From Muricea muricata (taxonomy: Eukaryota; Cnidaria; Anthozoa; Malacalcyonacea; Plexauridae), in contig OY979718.1 in NCBI GenBank assembly GCA_963855995.1, positions 47,155,559-47,219,558 of the forward strand: a stretch of 64,000 bases of DNA, given 5' to 3'. The stretch's first letter is position 1; every line of letters begins with the position of its first letter. The position numbers were made by a program, and so were the translations under genes. Below are positions 1 through 12,104 of this stretch, in pieces. The notes under the pieces are model-generated. The model ran no database searches. It was given only the letters and a program-made list of their open reading frames with translations, and had not been told where the DNA came from.

Positions 1-239
1 AAAACATTAAAAGATTCAAAATTGACGACTTTGTTTCAGTGATTTTATAAGGTCTCTTTAATTTATCCTCCGCAAAGGACTGTGTCGAATATATTAATAA
101 AACAGAATGAGCGGTAACATTCCACATTTCCCTTGTTGCCTTAATGTCTTTATATACGTCGCATTTCAGTCGGGTTGAATGCAATTCCAGCAACATATAA
201 CTATGAGAACAGTGATCTCATTATCTGTTGTTTGAATTA

Positions 240-700
240 TATTCGACGCGTCAGCTGAACGTTGTATAATTATACATCGCATTTTGAACGTTGGTCTAAG
301 GTCGCGTGAACGTCGGCTGAACGTTGTCTCAACGTTGTAATATTTTGAACGTTGGTCTAAGGTTGTGTGAACGTCGGCTGAACGTTGTCTCAACGTTGTC
401 TCAACGTTGTAATTACGTCGGATTTTGAACGTTGGTCTAAGGTTGTGTGAACGTCGGCTGAACGTTGTCTGAACGTTGTAATTACGTCGTATTCTAACGT
501 ACATATTTTGAAAGTCGGTTTAAGGTTGTGTGAACGTCGGCTAAACGTTGCTTGAACGTTGTAATAACGTCGTAATCTAACGTTAGAACCAACGTTGTCA
601 CAACGTTCCTACGAGTTCACAAAAAAACGTTGACACAACGTTGAGCACGACGTTCTATAAACGTTCGACGAACGTTGATACAACGTTGCCTCAACGTGAT
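240..700. repeat. AACGTTG-rich minisatellite
   Basis: Long units beginning TTTTGAACGTTGGTCTAAGG recur near 283, 343, 423 and 506, spaced 60 to 83 bases apart. They are built from shorter AACGTTG and AACGTCG words. The last part (about 570-690) has the same words in mixed orientation. The 112-codon minus-strand open frame here (166-504) is a by-product of the repeat: its protein repeats RRNYNVETT and RRSRDLRPTFK motifs. Confidence 0.85.
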
Positions 701-819
701 TGTGCTAGATAGCAACTTTGTTTAAACTTCGAAAATCAAATTGTGGAATATTGAATCAGTCACTGTAGACAAATCACTGGTTGAAATCTGGCGCAACAAT
801 GCAGCCTCGGCGCGTATCT

Positions 820-2750
820 GATAGATAGATAGTTTAATAACTTACTCATTTACAGTAAAAATACTGAATTGTTAAGTGATTACATTCAGCCATATAATAC
901 GAATAAGGTACTATCATTACAATCATAATTTAGAATATAAAACCTATTAGCTAATTTTGGTCATTCAGACAACTACTAACTATAACTACTAACGATCTGT
1001 AAAAAACTTAGGTATTAAAAGGTTCTTCTCGCTCCTTACGAAGGTTATAATTTAAGTAAGAACTTGATCTAGGAACAAGTTCATTAAGTCTGTGGTTCGG
1101 ATCATCTAGAATCACATTGAAAAGTTTCAGACACGCAGCATATCTTCTTGCACATAATGTTTCCAGGCCGCTTTCAATCAGGGCTTCGTTGTAATGCATA
1201 GATGGGTACACAAATCGAAGAGCCCGCATTTGCACTCGTTCCATTTCGTCACTGAGATACTTAGGTAGCGAGTAATGAAACACTGTCGACGCATGCTCCA
1301 AAATAGGGCGGATACAAGTTGTATAGAAGTTTACAATCTCCCTATCAGGTACTTTAGCCCGTTTCAATTGTACTAATAAATATATCCTATGTTAGATGAA
1401 ATTGTAAGACCAAGTAGCTTTGCTTCATCTACAACTTTAATAGGCTTTCCGTTTACTTGAATTGGAGCGAAAATACTTTGGTGTTTTTTAAAGTCAGTCC
1501 TTAGTTCTTTGCATTTCTTTTGATGTAGCCGAAAATAATTCGACTCAGACCCATCCTGGATTTCTGTAACTGAATCTTGAATCTGACTTAACGCGAATTT
1601 CGGTACAGATTCCGACATCGTAAGATCGTCTACGAATTTAATCCCATTATTAACACTGTTAGTTCTGAGGTCGTCCGAGTTTTGTTCCCTGGGGAACACC
1701 AGTGGGAACATTACCCCACTCCGAAAAACAATCTTCTCCTAGTTTGACTCGTTGTTGCCTATTAGTCAAAAAATCTGTTATCCATTTAATAGTAGCATGG
1801 CTGATATCCAACGATTCTAGTTTGGAAACAATGATAGAGTGATCAACAAAGTGGAATGCCTTTTGATAATCAACAAGCACCAGTCTAACCGAGGCTCCCG
1901 ATCCATCTGTAGCTTCTGTCCAGTGGTGAATCATCTTTATAAGGGCTTGACTTGTCGAAGAGCCGGAGATTACGCCAAATTGATTCCGATTTAAGATTTT
2001 TAAAATAGCTGGTTTCAACTCTTTTTCCACAACAAAATCTTCAGCTACCTTGGAAAGAATGGTTGTAAGGGAAACTGCGCGAAGATGTTGATTGATATGT
2101 TGCACATGTGTCGATTTTGGGATAGGAACTACATTTGCCAATCTCCAACTCTTTGGGAGTTTTCATTCTCTAAACGAACAGTTTAAGATTTTCATAACAG
2201 GCAACGACAGAAGGATCGCATAATCTTTAAGGACCCAAGATGGAATATCGTCAGGGCCACATGCCTTGGAAGGATTGAGAGCTTTTAAACAATTGTAAAC
2301 TTCAATTTCAGAAACTGTAAGGACATTTAAGGTTGTGTCATCAATTTCATTCATCGATTGTAAGGGATTAAAATGACGAAGAGGTTCAAGAAAACTATTG
2401 TTTATAGTATTTGCAACCTGAAAATTGCTCAGGTGCTGTAAATCATCCACTTGCAGTGAGGAGTAAAAGTCAGATTCCTTAACAGGGTTCATTACCACTG
2501 ATTTTTTTGACTGCGCTCCACCTCTCTTTAGGTTTAACATATTTGAGATTTTTAATCTTGCTATTGTAGAAAGAGTATCTACATCTTTTCCGTTCAGAGT
2601 TTACCAAGTTGCGGTAATATATAAAGGAGCGTGTCGATGCAACCAAGTTGCCACTAGTATAGTTAGCAAGCGATACTACCGCTACAATGAGGAGAGAGTT
2701 TCCTCTTCTTGACAAAACCTTTGCCATTGTTTCAAATAATTTTATCACAA
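820..2750 (-). mobile_element. Decayed non-LTR retrotransposon (LINE), 3' part with reverse transcriptase
   Basis: Five minus-strand frames together resemble the linker, reverse transcriptase and C-terminus of jockey/CR1/L2-type LINEs. Reading 2750 towards 820: linker segment (YYRNLVNSERKRCRYSFY), pre-RT region with the typical LNPSKACGPDDIPSWVLK, the fingers and palm (ANVVPIPKSTH, QFGVISGSSTSQAL, VLVDYQKAFHFVDH, TGVPQGTKLG), the catalytic box as FVDD near 1630, and a C-terminal stretch (CIRPILEHASTVFHYSLP). Frames are broken near 2540, 2150, 1700 and 1370, and residues after the PQGTKLG motif are missing. No endonuclease is seen, so the copy is 5'-truncated as well as frameshifted. The 3' end on the minus strand finishes in a short (TATC)n tail at about 820-838, as in L2/CR1-like elements. 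Inactive. Confidence 0.85.
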
Positions 2751-3625
2751 TGTAAAATTTAGCTGGAAAAAATATAATAAAATGTGGCTAAAAAATAAAT
2801 TTGAATCGATTGCTCAGTTTGGGTTGCAAATTGAAAGTTGAAGTTTGCAATGTTCTTTTTGAAGATGGAAGGAATGGGTGTAGGACATGCGATTTGTGCA
2901 TATCTCACGTGATTGCTTAGGGAGTAAAAAACCAGGACACCTGCTAAGAGCTTCTTCTCCTGCCGAGAAAAAAATGCGCTAAACGCGGTCTGCTGCTCCG
3001 TTCACTAGCGCCCTAAAGGTTATTATGCTATTGTACAGTGCTAAAGATTCCTGACACCCTGTGTTAAACAGTAAGGTATCTTTGGTACTAATGTGGCACA
3101 AGATTACTGCCTCTTAGCTAGAAAAACCTCTCGCTCCCATATACTTTGGCAAAGGATTCCGTTATTGCCCTATAAACTTGATGATGCTTGTAGCTCCGAC
3201 ACTTCGTCAGGTTGTGATAATTCGGATGGCATTCCATTTAATATCCGTATTCCGTAATTCCATGGCACTGAAATGATTTTGCCATTATTTCAGGTGGTAC
3301 ATATCAAACGGATTATACGGTTTTCAACCAACAGAAATATTAGTCCTGAGCAAAAAAAATGTTTTAAAAGTGATAAACGTTGAGCCTTCTCTCGTGAGAA
3401 ACATTGAGTTTCGGTGGGGTGCGGTCATAGGGTGGCTCATGCCTCTGGAAGCATACCCCTAGAACTGCTTCCTCTCGAATCTGCCCCCTCCCCCCTCCAC
3501 TTTTTGACGACAGATTGTCGTTCTATGGTTTCAATCTTTACCAAAATTTTAAAACACTAAAATTCATCATGATCTTTCAACAACAAAACAACTCGCTCTC
3601 CAGATTTTGAGATTCGGGATTATAT
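2751..3625. other. Intergenic, nothing recognised
   Basis: No open frame, RNA gene or repeat with clear ends was recognised in this stretch. Confidence 0.5.
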
Positions 3626-3629
3626 TCAG

Positions 3630-4680
3630 GAAAGAGTCAAAGATGACAACGCTTACTAAATCAAAGCCGTGTGTGATCATGTTTCGAATTGTTTAGCTAT
3701 ATTCAGCAATCTTTTATTGAAAGACCTTCGCAAGAAGAAAAGTCGAAGTTGGCAAGATCAATAACTGTTGTCTTTTTTAACTTTCCGTTTCCTTCTTGAT
3801 TAAGCTTGATATGCCATTACGTTCAGTGTCCTTATATAGGAGTCATTTATATATGGCCTTGGGTTTAATTCCCAAACACTGAATGGCAGTCTTTAGTTCT
3901 TTCAAGTAACGAGATAACGTTGCCACTAGATGGCACTGGGTTATCGATAACTTGGCCTAAACGACAGACAAACACATAGTATATTCTATATAAGCCTTGA
4001 CTCAGAACTCCCCGATTCAGTTTGTGTCAACGAGAAAGCTCGACGTTCACCGTTCGTTTGCATATAACCGTGCATTTTATACATCACAAGTAAACTAAGT
4101 GCCTCGCAGTTGTTTTAAAAGCTGTTAAGCACTTAAGGCTTACAGCATACTGTGTTTGTCAAATTGGTGACACGCGTGACATAGTGTCGATTAGGCAGTG
4201 ATAAAGCAGTGCCATCCGTGTTAAATTACTCAGTCATAGCTCTTCTAAGTTACCTCTGCGATTCAGTTTGTACAAAGTATGAATATTGTGTTTCTCTGTC
4301 GCTGTTTAGCGTGTTGAGAAGATGGTTACTGGCGTGACATTAAGCAAGGTGATAACGCAGTGCCATCTTGTTGCAATTTTATCTCATTAGTTGAAAGAGC
4401 TAAAGACTGCCATTCAGTGTTTGGGAATTAAACCCAAGGCCATATATAAATAACTCCTATATCAAGGACACTGAAAGTAATGGCATATCAAGCTCGATCA
4501 AAAAGGAAACAGCCCACGGAAAGTCAACAAAGACAACAGTCATTAACTTTGCGCCTTTTTCTGACTTTCCTTTTTGCAAAGACTTCGCCATAAAATATCG
4601 TTAAACATAGCTAAACAACTTAAAACATGACCGGACAGCTTTGATTTAGTTAGCGCAGTCGTCTTTGACTCATTTCCGAA
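3630..4680. repeat. Fold-back element with arms of about 330 bp
   Basis: The left arm (about 3630-3960) is the imperfect reverse complement of the right arm (about 4345-4675). Shared words include GGGAATTAAACCCAAGGCC at 4416-4434, facing GGCCTTGGGTTTAATTCCC at 3854-3872, plus AGATGGCACTG, the GACTTTCC-rich block and the AAAGAGTCAAAGA end. The central spacer of about 400 bp contains TATATAAGCC and further short repeats of the GTGACATAGTGTC / GCAGTGCCATC type. No coding frame was recognised. It resembles a fold-back DNA element. A target-site duplication was not resolved. Confidence 0.75.
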
Positions 4681-4999
4681 AACGAAACGCTTGTTTTAAG
4701 GTTTTAAAGTGTTTGTGCAACTTTGCCATCCATGCTTGTACCGTAATCTTTGCGAAGACGTCCGCCATATATACTTGGCACAGTGTAGTGGTTCAGTCAC
4801 CCAAACCACTACACTGTAGTTTTACACTGTTGTGGTTTAGTGGTGCCTTGAAGTCTTCTTGTCGTTGTTTCTCATCGAAGACAACTTGTCCTCTCGAACG
4901 AAGGGAAATAACGGCAAGAAGTCTTCAATACACCAAAACACAACAAGTCTGTCCCCAACAGTCAAGAGAAAGAGATTTGCTTAAATATTAGTTAAAAAC

Positions 5000-5230
5000 T
5001 GTAGGCAAATAACGTTTGCCTCCTTGGCCCCGCCGTACTGCCAAGTGTTTTCCCGCACTGCACGCCCAGCTTTCATTTCAGTTTTGGGTGGATCGGGGAC
5101 CGATCAAGTACAACCTCAGTTGAGGTTGAACGGTTCCCGATCCGCCTAAAATCAAAGTCAAACGATGCGTGCAATTCAGAGGACAGTTACCTTTACCTCT
5201 CGGCCACGGAGGGAAAGACGTTTGCCAATG
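5000..5230. repeat. Small palindromic (MITE-like) element
   Basis: Nested inverted repeat. The outer arms GCAAATAACGTTTGCCTCC (from about 5004) and its imperfect complement GGAGGGAAAGACGTTTGCC (ending about 5228) enclose an inner hairpin (about 5075-5150). The inner hairpin has GGATCGGGGACCG opposite CGGTTCCCGATCC and a CAACCTCAGTTGAGGTTG tip. Confidence 0.7.
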
Positions 5231-5239
5231 AAATCACGA

Positions 5240-7465
5240 ACAGGTCTTTCGTTGCTCATCAGCATGCAAATAATTTTTTTGCAAAAACGTCCCTTACAGG
5301 CGTTTCTTGGGCGAATTAACTAAGTAAACTAAAAGTAAAGAAGTAGAAGAAACAACTAAGTTAGAAATAATGGCAAAAACACCTCATTCGGGCAATAAAA
5401 ACTAATTTTAACCTTCGTATATAGATGATGAAACATTATACATACGGGTATTTTCTGGCATACAATGGTCACCTGACGTCATTTGCTGCTAGTTCCTCTA
5501 ACACGAAGCTTCGTTGAGAAATCTCTCCTCTTGCACCAAATAATTAGACACCAAAAGTCTTCAAAGTTCCACAGAAATGGCGCAGAATTCCACATATATG
5601 GCGACGAACACACAAAGAAGGTATCTTGGGCAAATATGACCTAAAATGTCGACGAAATGGGGAAAAAATTGAAAACGAACATATACCGTCGTCGAAAAAA
5701 TTCAAAATCAAAATGGCGTCAGTCTTCTTCTCCGAACTACAGATACAACGAAAATTGCTTCAGTATAGTTGGACATCAACAATATTGAATTTTTATTACA
5801 CATGTAAGTATTCTCTAACTAATCTGCGTATGTATTAGTTGTTAAATGTTCTCTTGTTTCACGAAAATTCGGTTTGCTCACCAGGTCGAAATTGTATTTT
5901 GTGAGTTTGATAAATTTCAGTGAAATGTACTTGTATATAAAATTGAGCTTCTATTTCTCTCTTTAGCTCAGCCGTCAGGGAATTGCTCGAAATGGAACAA
6001 GGATGACTTGATTAAAACAGGAACATTCAAGGTAAAATAATTTTTATCTTAATTCTGGGTCATTTACCTCCACAACTGATTCAGGCTCAAGGTGGCTCGA
6101 TACAGTTTTCAAAAAATTAAGCTATAGTTTACTTATTGCTTTTAATTTTCACGCTGTTAAATTGAAATAAGTCCGTATTGAATTTTTCATGTATGTTAAC
6201 ATATTTTCTTTCAAATTATGGCAGTTTTGATGGCCAATGCTCCGTTGCTATGGAAACATTTACGTATCAAATTTACTCAGAAACGATCTATTTTGCTGCG
6301 CAAGTCTAAAAGAAGCACGGTGACCCCAATTTTTTTCTTCGCATCATGTTACAAACACCATTGACTAACATTGTGCAAAATTTAAAAAAATTCTGTAACG
6401 CCAATATTTTTTAAACTACGAAAATACTGTTTTCTAAAAAAACATTTTGCCACTTTACATAATTTATATTAATTTTTTGTATAATGCAAGACTTTGGTGG
6501 TACGATACTGCCTACAAAATTTCAAGGTAGGTCACCGTGCAAAATAAGGAGATTTAGCACATTCAGTTTTAAAAATTGAATTTTTTTAATGACGTCGCAA
6601 TTAGTAAATCCGCATCCAGTTTGCATTTTTTACGCGCGAAATGGCGTCAGCCTCCCACATGACATCCAATATTCGATGTTTTACGTATCTATTTGTTGTA
6701 AACGTGATATATAAAAAGATTCGTGTGAATAACATTAAATTGGCACATGCCGTCTGTATTGGTGAGCATTACTATATCGAGCCACATTAAATGTAAAAAC
6801 CAATACCAGCCGACAATTTCAAAAAATATAACACAAAACATAATCCGAAGATTAGCATCTTAAAACCCAAAATATGAGTTAAGCAAGAAAATTGAGTAAG
6901 TAATATTTCGATTTTATTACAAAATCATCATCAAACTAATTACAGTTACAATATATACAAGGTCTTATATACACGTTGGCATGCCATCATGACATCATAG
7001 AAACGGAAGCATCAATCAAAACCACGACATGTGCAGTGAGAAGTATGATAAAATGTGGGTGCGTGTATTAAGAGAAAAGATTTAGTTCTTTGCTAGCTTT
7101 GAGATCATCCACCCAGTTTAAACACTGGTTGTATTGGTAGTTTCTTGTATAAACTTTATTGTAACTTACTTTTCCTCCTCTTTCGTTGTTATTTTTTTTC
7201 AAAACCTCTTCCGTCCGCAGATACACTGCAATCTATACAAGAAACAGGAAATTCATGTTTTAGGGAATTCCGAGATAGGGTCAAGTGAGAACTCGTTACG
7301 TGCGAATATTGTTATAACAACTAGTTTTAATTTCTCCTGCCTTCGTTCCAATTCCATTATTTACTTCTTACCTCCTTCGTGGTTACTGGAATTATCCATT
7401 CAGTTTGACAATGATATTTATATGATAACTACAGTGAAACACTATTACTAACAGTGAAACACTGT
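5240..7465. other. Mostly unexplained intergenic DNA
   Basis: Apart from the weak two-exon candidate at 5713-6038, no feature was recognised. The stretch is AT-rich with homopolymer runs. Confidence 0.4.
5713..6038 (+). CDS. Weak candidate: small two-exon gene, product unknown
   Basis: A possible first exon starts at the ATG at 5713 (MASVFFSELQIQRKLLQYSW) and reaches a CACAT|GTAAGT donor near 5805. A pyrimidine-rich TTCTCTCTTTAG acceptor near 5967 opens a second exon in compatible phase (QPSGNCSKWNKDDLIKTGTF) that ends in AAGGTAAAATAA. It can therefore either splice on or stop three codons later. The frame is short and no family was recognised. The support is splice-site quality and phase agreement only. 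It could be chance. Confidence 0.2.
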
Positions 7466-7469
7466 TTTA

Positions 7470-7737
7470 TTTATTTACTTTAACGTCACCTCATCGTCAT
7501 CTAGCTATAGCAGCCTTGGCTAGTTACCCGAGTTCCGTTGATTATCTATATTTTACAATTCTAACCACCCTCTCAACATTCCCTAACCGGTGTACCGTAG
7601 CTGAGTAAACCTACGACTGTTGACAAAGCGTTGACTAACTCCTCGCATAAGTGCAACGAATCTGATGTGGGAATTGAACTCACGATCTCAGAGGCGGCAG
7701 ACGATTGCTTTGACGATTGCGCCACTTGGTAATTACT
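7470..7737 (-). mobile_element. tRNA-derived SINE
   Basis: On the minus strand a tRNA-like head runs from about 7735 downward. It has an A-box-like GTGGCGCAATCGTCAAAGC and a B-box-like GTGAGTTCAATTCCCAC. It is followed by an unrelated body of about 200 bp containing GCTACGGTACACCGGTTAGG. The head does not fold into a full tRNA with a matching acceptor stem, so this is a SINE rather than a tRNA gene. Confidence 0.7.
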
Positions 7738-8823
7738 GCGTAGGATCAAACAATCCTGGACGAGAAATTCAAATGCTATCGCGTTGAAATGTGTTGCACT
7801 GTAACTTCTTTATAAAATAATAACGAAATAGTTTTCAGCCAGGAAAGCGTTATTCATGTATTTGGGATTGGGATTGCCCGCGCGCTTGGATGTCGTTACT
7901 CTGAACAGAAAACCATTTGATATTTAATTAATTTCTTAAGGTATAAAAAATGTAACCCAAATTGCGGGCATTCCTGGGCGTTCGTGTCCTAACGTCCGCT
8001 GTCAAATATATATCCTGTGTTTTAATAAATCCTATAAATACAATTTATACTCTTCGACGGCAAACGAATCAACATTCAACTATTTATTTCAAAATTTTCT
8101 TCCATGCAGTTTTTGTTTCAAAATAAAAAACAAAAAATAAAATCCGCAAGTAAGTGAAATGACGCCAAATAATTCATTCCAATTCCGCTATTTTATTTTG
8201 CGAGGTTTTTTGTCATGCCTAGGTTTTCTCTCGGTGTCTCGAAGTGTTGTCCCTTGACTATCCTCTTTGATATGCCACACCTATTATCTAATGACTGAAT
8301 CCTCCTCAATGCTTGTTAACGTATTTTACTTTGCTTATCCTGGAACGAGTTTTTTAGACATTGCAATTGTTTATTTTTTAAAGTGACGTCAAGTGAAAGA
8401 GCGAATACACTAATCAATCATTGAACAAGATGGGAAGAACTAATATTGATCCAAGACATGAATCACTAGCCGTGTCCATCAGAAAATGTCAAGATGAAAA
8501 TACAATCGGAATGTACGGTTTGTCAAAGTGATTTACAATCACATTTCCGCAGTTTTGTTTTCAACATTCTAAAATATTGTTTAGTAACATTATGAATTTT
8601 CTACTTATTTTATGATGGTTGACTGGATATGAGAGAGCTTGTTGGCCAACTGGACCGGCATGATGTTCTTTGAAGAGAGAATGCCAACCAGATGAAACCA
8701 TGAACAGCATATGATGAAACCAAACCAATCGAAGCCACGACGATCCAAGGATAGAGTGAAAGTAAGTGATTACATTTTGCTCCTTTCAGTTCTTTGCTTT
8801 GTAAACCTATCGCAAATTTGCCA

Positions 8824-9045
8824 TTAAAGGGATATGACAATAGGCACAAAAATCTCGAACTGAACTAAAAGTTTAATTCATTTTTTTCAAGAAAAGAAAT
8901 TTTCCTTTATTACATAGTACTACAAAAGCGAGTTCTTTAATATTGAGTCAACGCCGATTTGTTAAAAGTCGGCATACCATGCTAGGAAAAAATTAACACG
9001 GGATATTCCAACTGCTTTAAGAAATATATTGCCATATCCCTTTAA
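8824..9045. mobile_element. TTAA-flanked MITE (piggyBac/Kolobok type)
   Basis: The element at 8828-9041 (214 bp) begins AGGGATATGACAATA and ends with the complement of AGGGATATGGCAATA, a 15-bp terminal inverted repeat with one mismatch. It is flanked on both sides by TTAA (8824-8827 and 9042-9045). TTAA duplication is typical of piggyBac and Kolobok superfamilies. No coding capacity. The small minus-strand open frame at 8610-8849 runs into its left end and is not a gene. Confidence 0.75.
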
Positions 9046-9700
9046 AAATTATATCTCGATCTCTTGCACATTTCTACGTCGCTTATTTCCTAAAATATTT
9101 TGTAAATAAATTGAGCTACCCACCATGAATGAACTCATTAATTAACGTTGATTTTGGAGACGTCAAAACCAGAGCTAGTCAAGTAAGCCTACTATTAAAC
9201 AAAAATAAGTAGATTTCGCCTATGTTGCCATTAAACTAGGCACGAACCCCTTTTTGTCGCGTAAAATATCACACCACCTTCATCATAAAGCAAAAATCAC
9301 GGCCTGTTTGTGAACTTTATTTGGAAATGATTGAATCATAGCGAAAAGTTAACATGACTACTTCAGGAAATTGTTACTGTGAAATTTTGTTACATCTCGT
9401 TTGGCGCAAAAATCATTCACATTTAGAACTACGTATTTCTTTTTTGCAATAAAGTGGTTTACAATTTAATTGTAAAAAACTAACAGATACGATTCTTTAA
9501 TTTCGAAAGGTGATGGGTGTGTGAAATAGCGCAAGAGAAAAAGACCAGAATAAACGATTGCTGGATGAGATGGACCCACAAATCAACATCAATCCGCAAC
9601 ACAGAGAAGACACGACATTGTAATACAAAGTAGTGGTAATTTACAAGTTAGTGAAACAAGATAGTAATTATTTAGAGATCAAAGAGGATTCAAGTAAATT
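9046..9700. other. Intergenic, nothing recognised
   Basis: AT-rich DNA without a supported feature. Confidence 0.5.
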
Positions 9701-9703
9701 TTA

Positions 9704-10170
9704 TTATGTACTGAGTGTCAAAGTTAATTTATTCCTGTTTCTTATTGGTTAAGAACGTATCACGTGATAGTGGAGAAATTCTACTGTCTCCCTGGCAACG
9801 TAGCTAAGCGGTGGACATTACCTTTAATTCACCGGTAAATAACAAATCCACAGAGAACATTTGTTTTGGCCCTGGTTGCTTCCAAAACTGCAATGTTACA
9901 TTTAAATTTGGCAAGTAAAATTAGTAAATATGGCTTTTTATATTTACTTTACTAATGTTCAGATACGTTTTATCAAAGGAAATGTTTGATTAAATATACA
10001 TGTTTGATTGATTTGTGGCACTTTTCTTCTCTTTTGACACTCAGTATATAATAAAATACTTATTGACTGAGACCTCGGGAAAGCAGTATGTTTTGTGGAC
10101 CCTCGACTGTCGATGTTTCCCGAGGCTATACTGTTTCCCTCGGTCTCAGTCAATAAGTGTTAATTGTTTC
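9704..10170 (+). mobile_element. Composite MITE family, copy 1
   Basis: Begins with a slightly altered terminus (TTATGTACTGAGTGTCAAAG) and runs to the matching inverted end GACACTCAGTATATAATA near 10036-10053. It is immediately followed by a hairpin module (about 10058-10162) starting ATTGACTGAGACCTCGGGAA and ending in its complement. The first part contains TATCACGTGATA and a conserved CCCTGGCAACGTAGCTAAGC. Copies 2 and 3 have the same order of parts, so both modules move or duplicate together. The hairpin here lacks the central GGCGAAGCCGAGG segment present in copy 2. Confidence 0.8.
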
Positions 10171-10179
10171 TCGTCGAAC

Positions 10180-11930
10180 AAAATCATTGTTTCTCGTTGT
10201 GAAAAAGCAAGAAATTTAAGATTGATTTAACACTGAAAAAATAAATCGCACGAAATATTCGAAATCTTGAAGTAATAAATTTTTCTTTTGATTCATATTT
10301 CGAGTTCAAAACTGTAAAAAATAATAACATTTGGATTGTGGTTATTTCTGAAAGCAAAACGAAATAATGCATGTCACTTGATATGTAAGATTGAACACAA
10401 AAATCTGTTTCAACTTTCAAGAAATAATACTATGTTGGTTTAATGATACTAAGTTGAATTGGGTTGGTTTATTGTTATTGTATTCTATTACCATCATTAA
10501 CATATAATTTAAAAAAAAACGAGGTAATAAGACTAACTTTTGATTCTAATTCCCAGGGGAATATGTTTCTGTATTTTTTACTTAATTTGATTTGAACAGT
10601 AGGATTTATTATTTTTTTGCCTATTTTTAATTCCCGAGGGAATAGAGCAAGCTTTGTTTTCATGGTGATGTGTCGATTCATGGTAGAGACGTGACCGTAT
10701 AATGAGAATCCTCTTTGACTATAAATATAATAAGTATCTTGGTTCCTTGGAGTTTGTTTTGGCAAGCATAAACAATGGAACAATAAATCCATTGTTTGTG
10801 TGCACAAGAGCAAATTACGGAAGTGGTTTGAGAGCAGCTGCGACGTACCATGCAAATTAAGGCGTTTCGGTTAAATAAGTATGAGAATAGTGGTAAAAAT
10901 TTAAAATGTTTATTGATTTGAACTATACAGAGTAACTGTACTAGCTATAGGGAGATTAAATTGCATGGTAACTACGGTGCAGGATTTAAATCTCTAATCT
11001 AGCCTTAAAGGAAAAAAGATTCAAACTCTTTGCATCCTCTCATGCTTATTTGACCCAGCCTTAGACTCTGGTAAGTATCAGATTTATATTTACTTCGGAT
11101 CAGTCTAACGTAACGAAAAGCCCATGCCCTTCAGCTAAGGTTTTACGTTTGAAAACTTAATCAAATACTCAGTCTAAGTGGGTTTAAGTAGCTAGAGATA
11201 ACGTAATTTATCTTTTTATTTTGCTTTTTTTGTTTATAACGTAATTTATTAGCTAAATGTATGGACTGCGAGGGTGTGAGTCGTGTGTAAGTTGCATGGG
11301 GTTAGGTTGATTAAAGGCATTTAAAATTTTTGAAAGTATGCTTGAAAACGAAAATCTACCATCACTTCTCAAAAACAGTTTGGAGTAAGTTCTCAACATC
11401 AACTAAATTGGTCTAGTATTACTATTCAAACCAGTATTCTATGCAGTGGTAAGATATTAGGGACAAAAATTCGGGTCAAGTTTTGTATACTTTGCCAGGT
11501 AATTTTAAGTACAAAGTCAGCTCACCTGTTTCTATATCCCAGCTTTGGTATTTTTATATTCCACGTTTTGGTCTGAAACATCAAATTAGACCAAAATAAG
11601 CAGGCATACTTTACTAAAATTCTAATTCCTTTAATTTTCGGATTTGGGTAGTAGTCGGGGTGGTGGTGGTGCATGTGGGTTTATCAGCTGTGAGTGACTG
11701 TGCGATGGTGAGGAAAGTGAAAGTAACGAATGGAATGCAGGAGCTCAGGACCGAGGAAGACAGCTTAGAACTGAGGCAGGTAGGCAGTTGGTAGGACCAG
11801 AGGGGGGCACTTGTCATTTTGGCTTTGGGAGTCAAATTTGCATGCTAAGTATTCTGAAGTCACTAACGGTTAGTTGTTTTAATTTGTTAGGTATGCGCGG
11901 CTGCTCTCCAGGGAAGATCAACTTAGCAAT
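10180..11930. other. Intergenic, nothing firm
   Basis: Several short open frames occur (for example minus strand 10475-10855) but none shows a recognisable domain, codon bias or splice context. Confidence 0.4.
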
Positions 11931-11944
11931 TTGTATTAGCATTT

Positions 11945-12100
11945 GCAAGATTGGTCTTCTCTTTGCCTCGCTACCCCGGCTAGCTCTCCGAGTGCTACTC
12001 AGTCCACCGTAAATAAGTAGAGGTACTTGTACTATATGTATAGGTACTTCTACTTAAGTGGAAGTAGCACTTGGAGAGCTGGCCGGGGTAGAGGAGATTT
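11945..12100. repeat. Inverted repeat / hairpin
   Basis: CTACCCCGGCTAGCTCTCC (from 11970) faces GGAGAGCTGGCCGGGGTAG at about 12073-12091. The arms continue through GTGCTACT and GTAGAGGTACTTGTAC to a short ATATGTATA loop. It is a long hairpin without visible coding content. Confidence 0.75.
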
Positions 12101-12104
12101 TTTT

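Noticed and set aside
10475..10855. A 126-codon minus-strand frame
   Set aside because: No domain, no conserved context, irregular composition.
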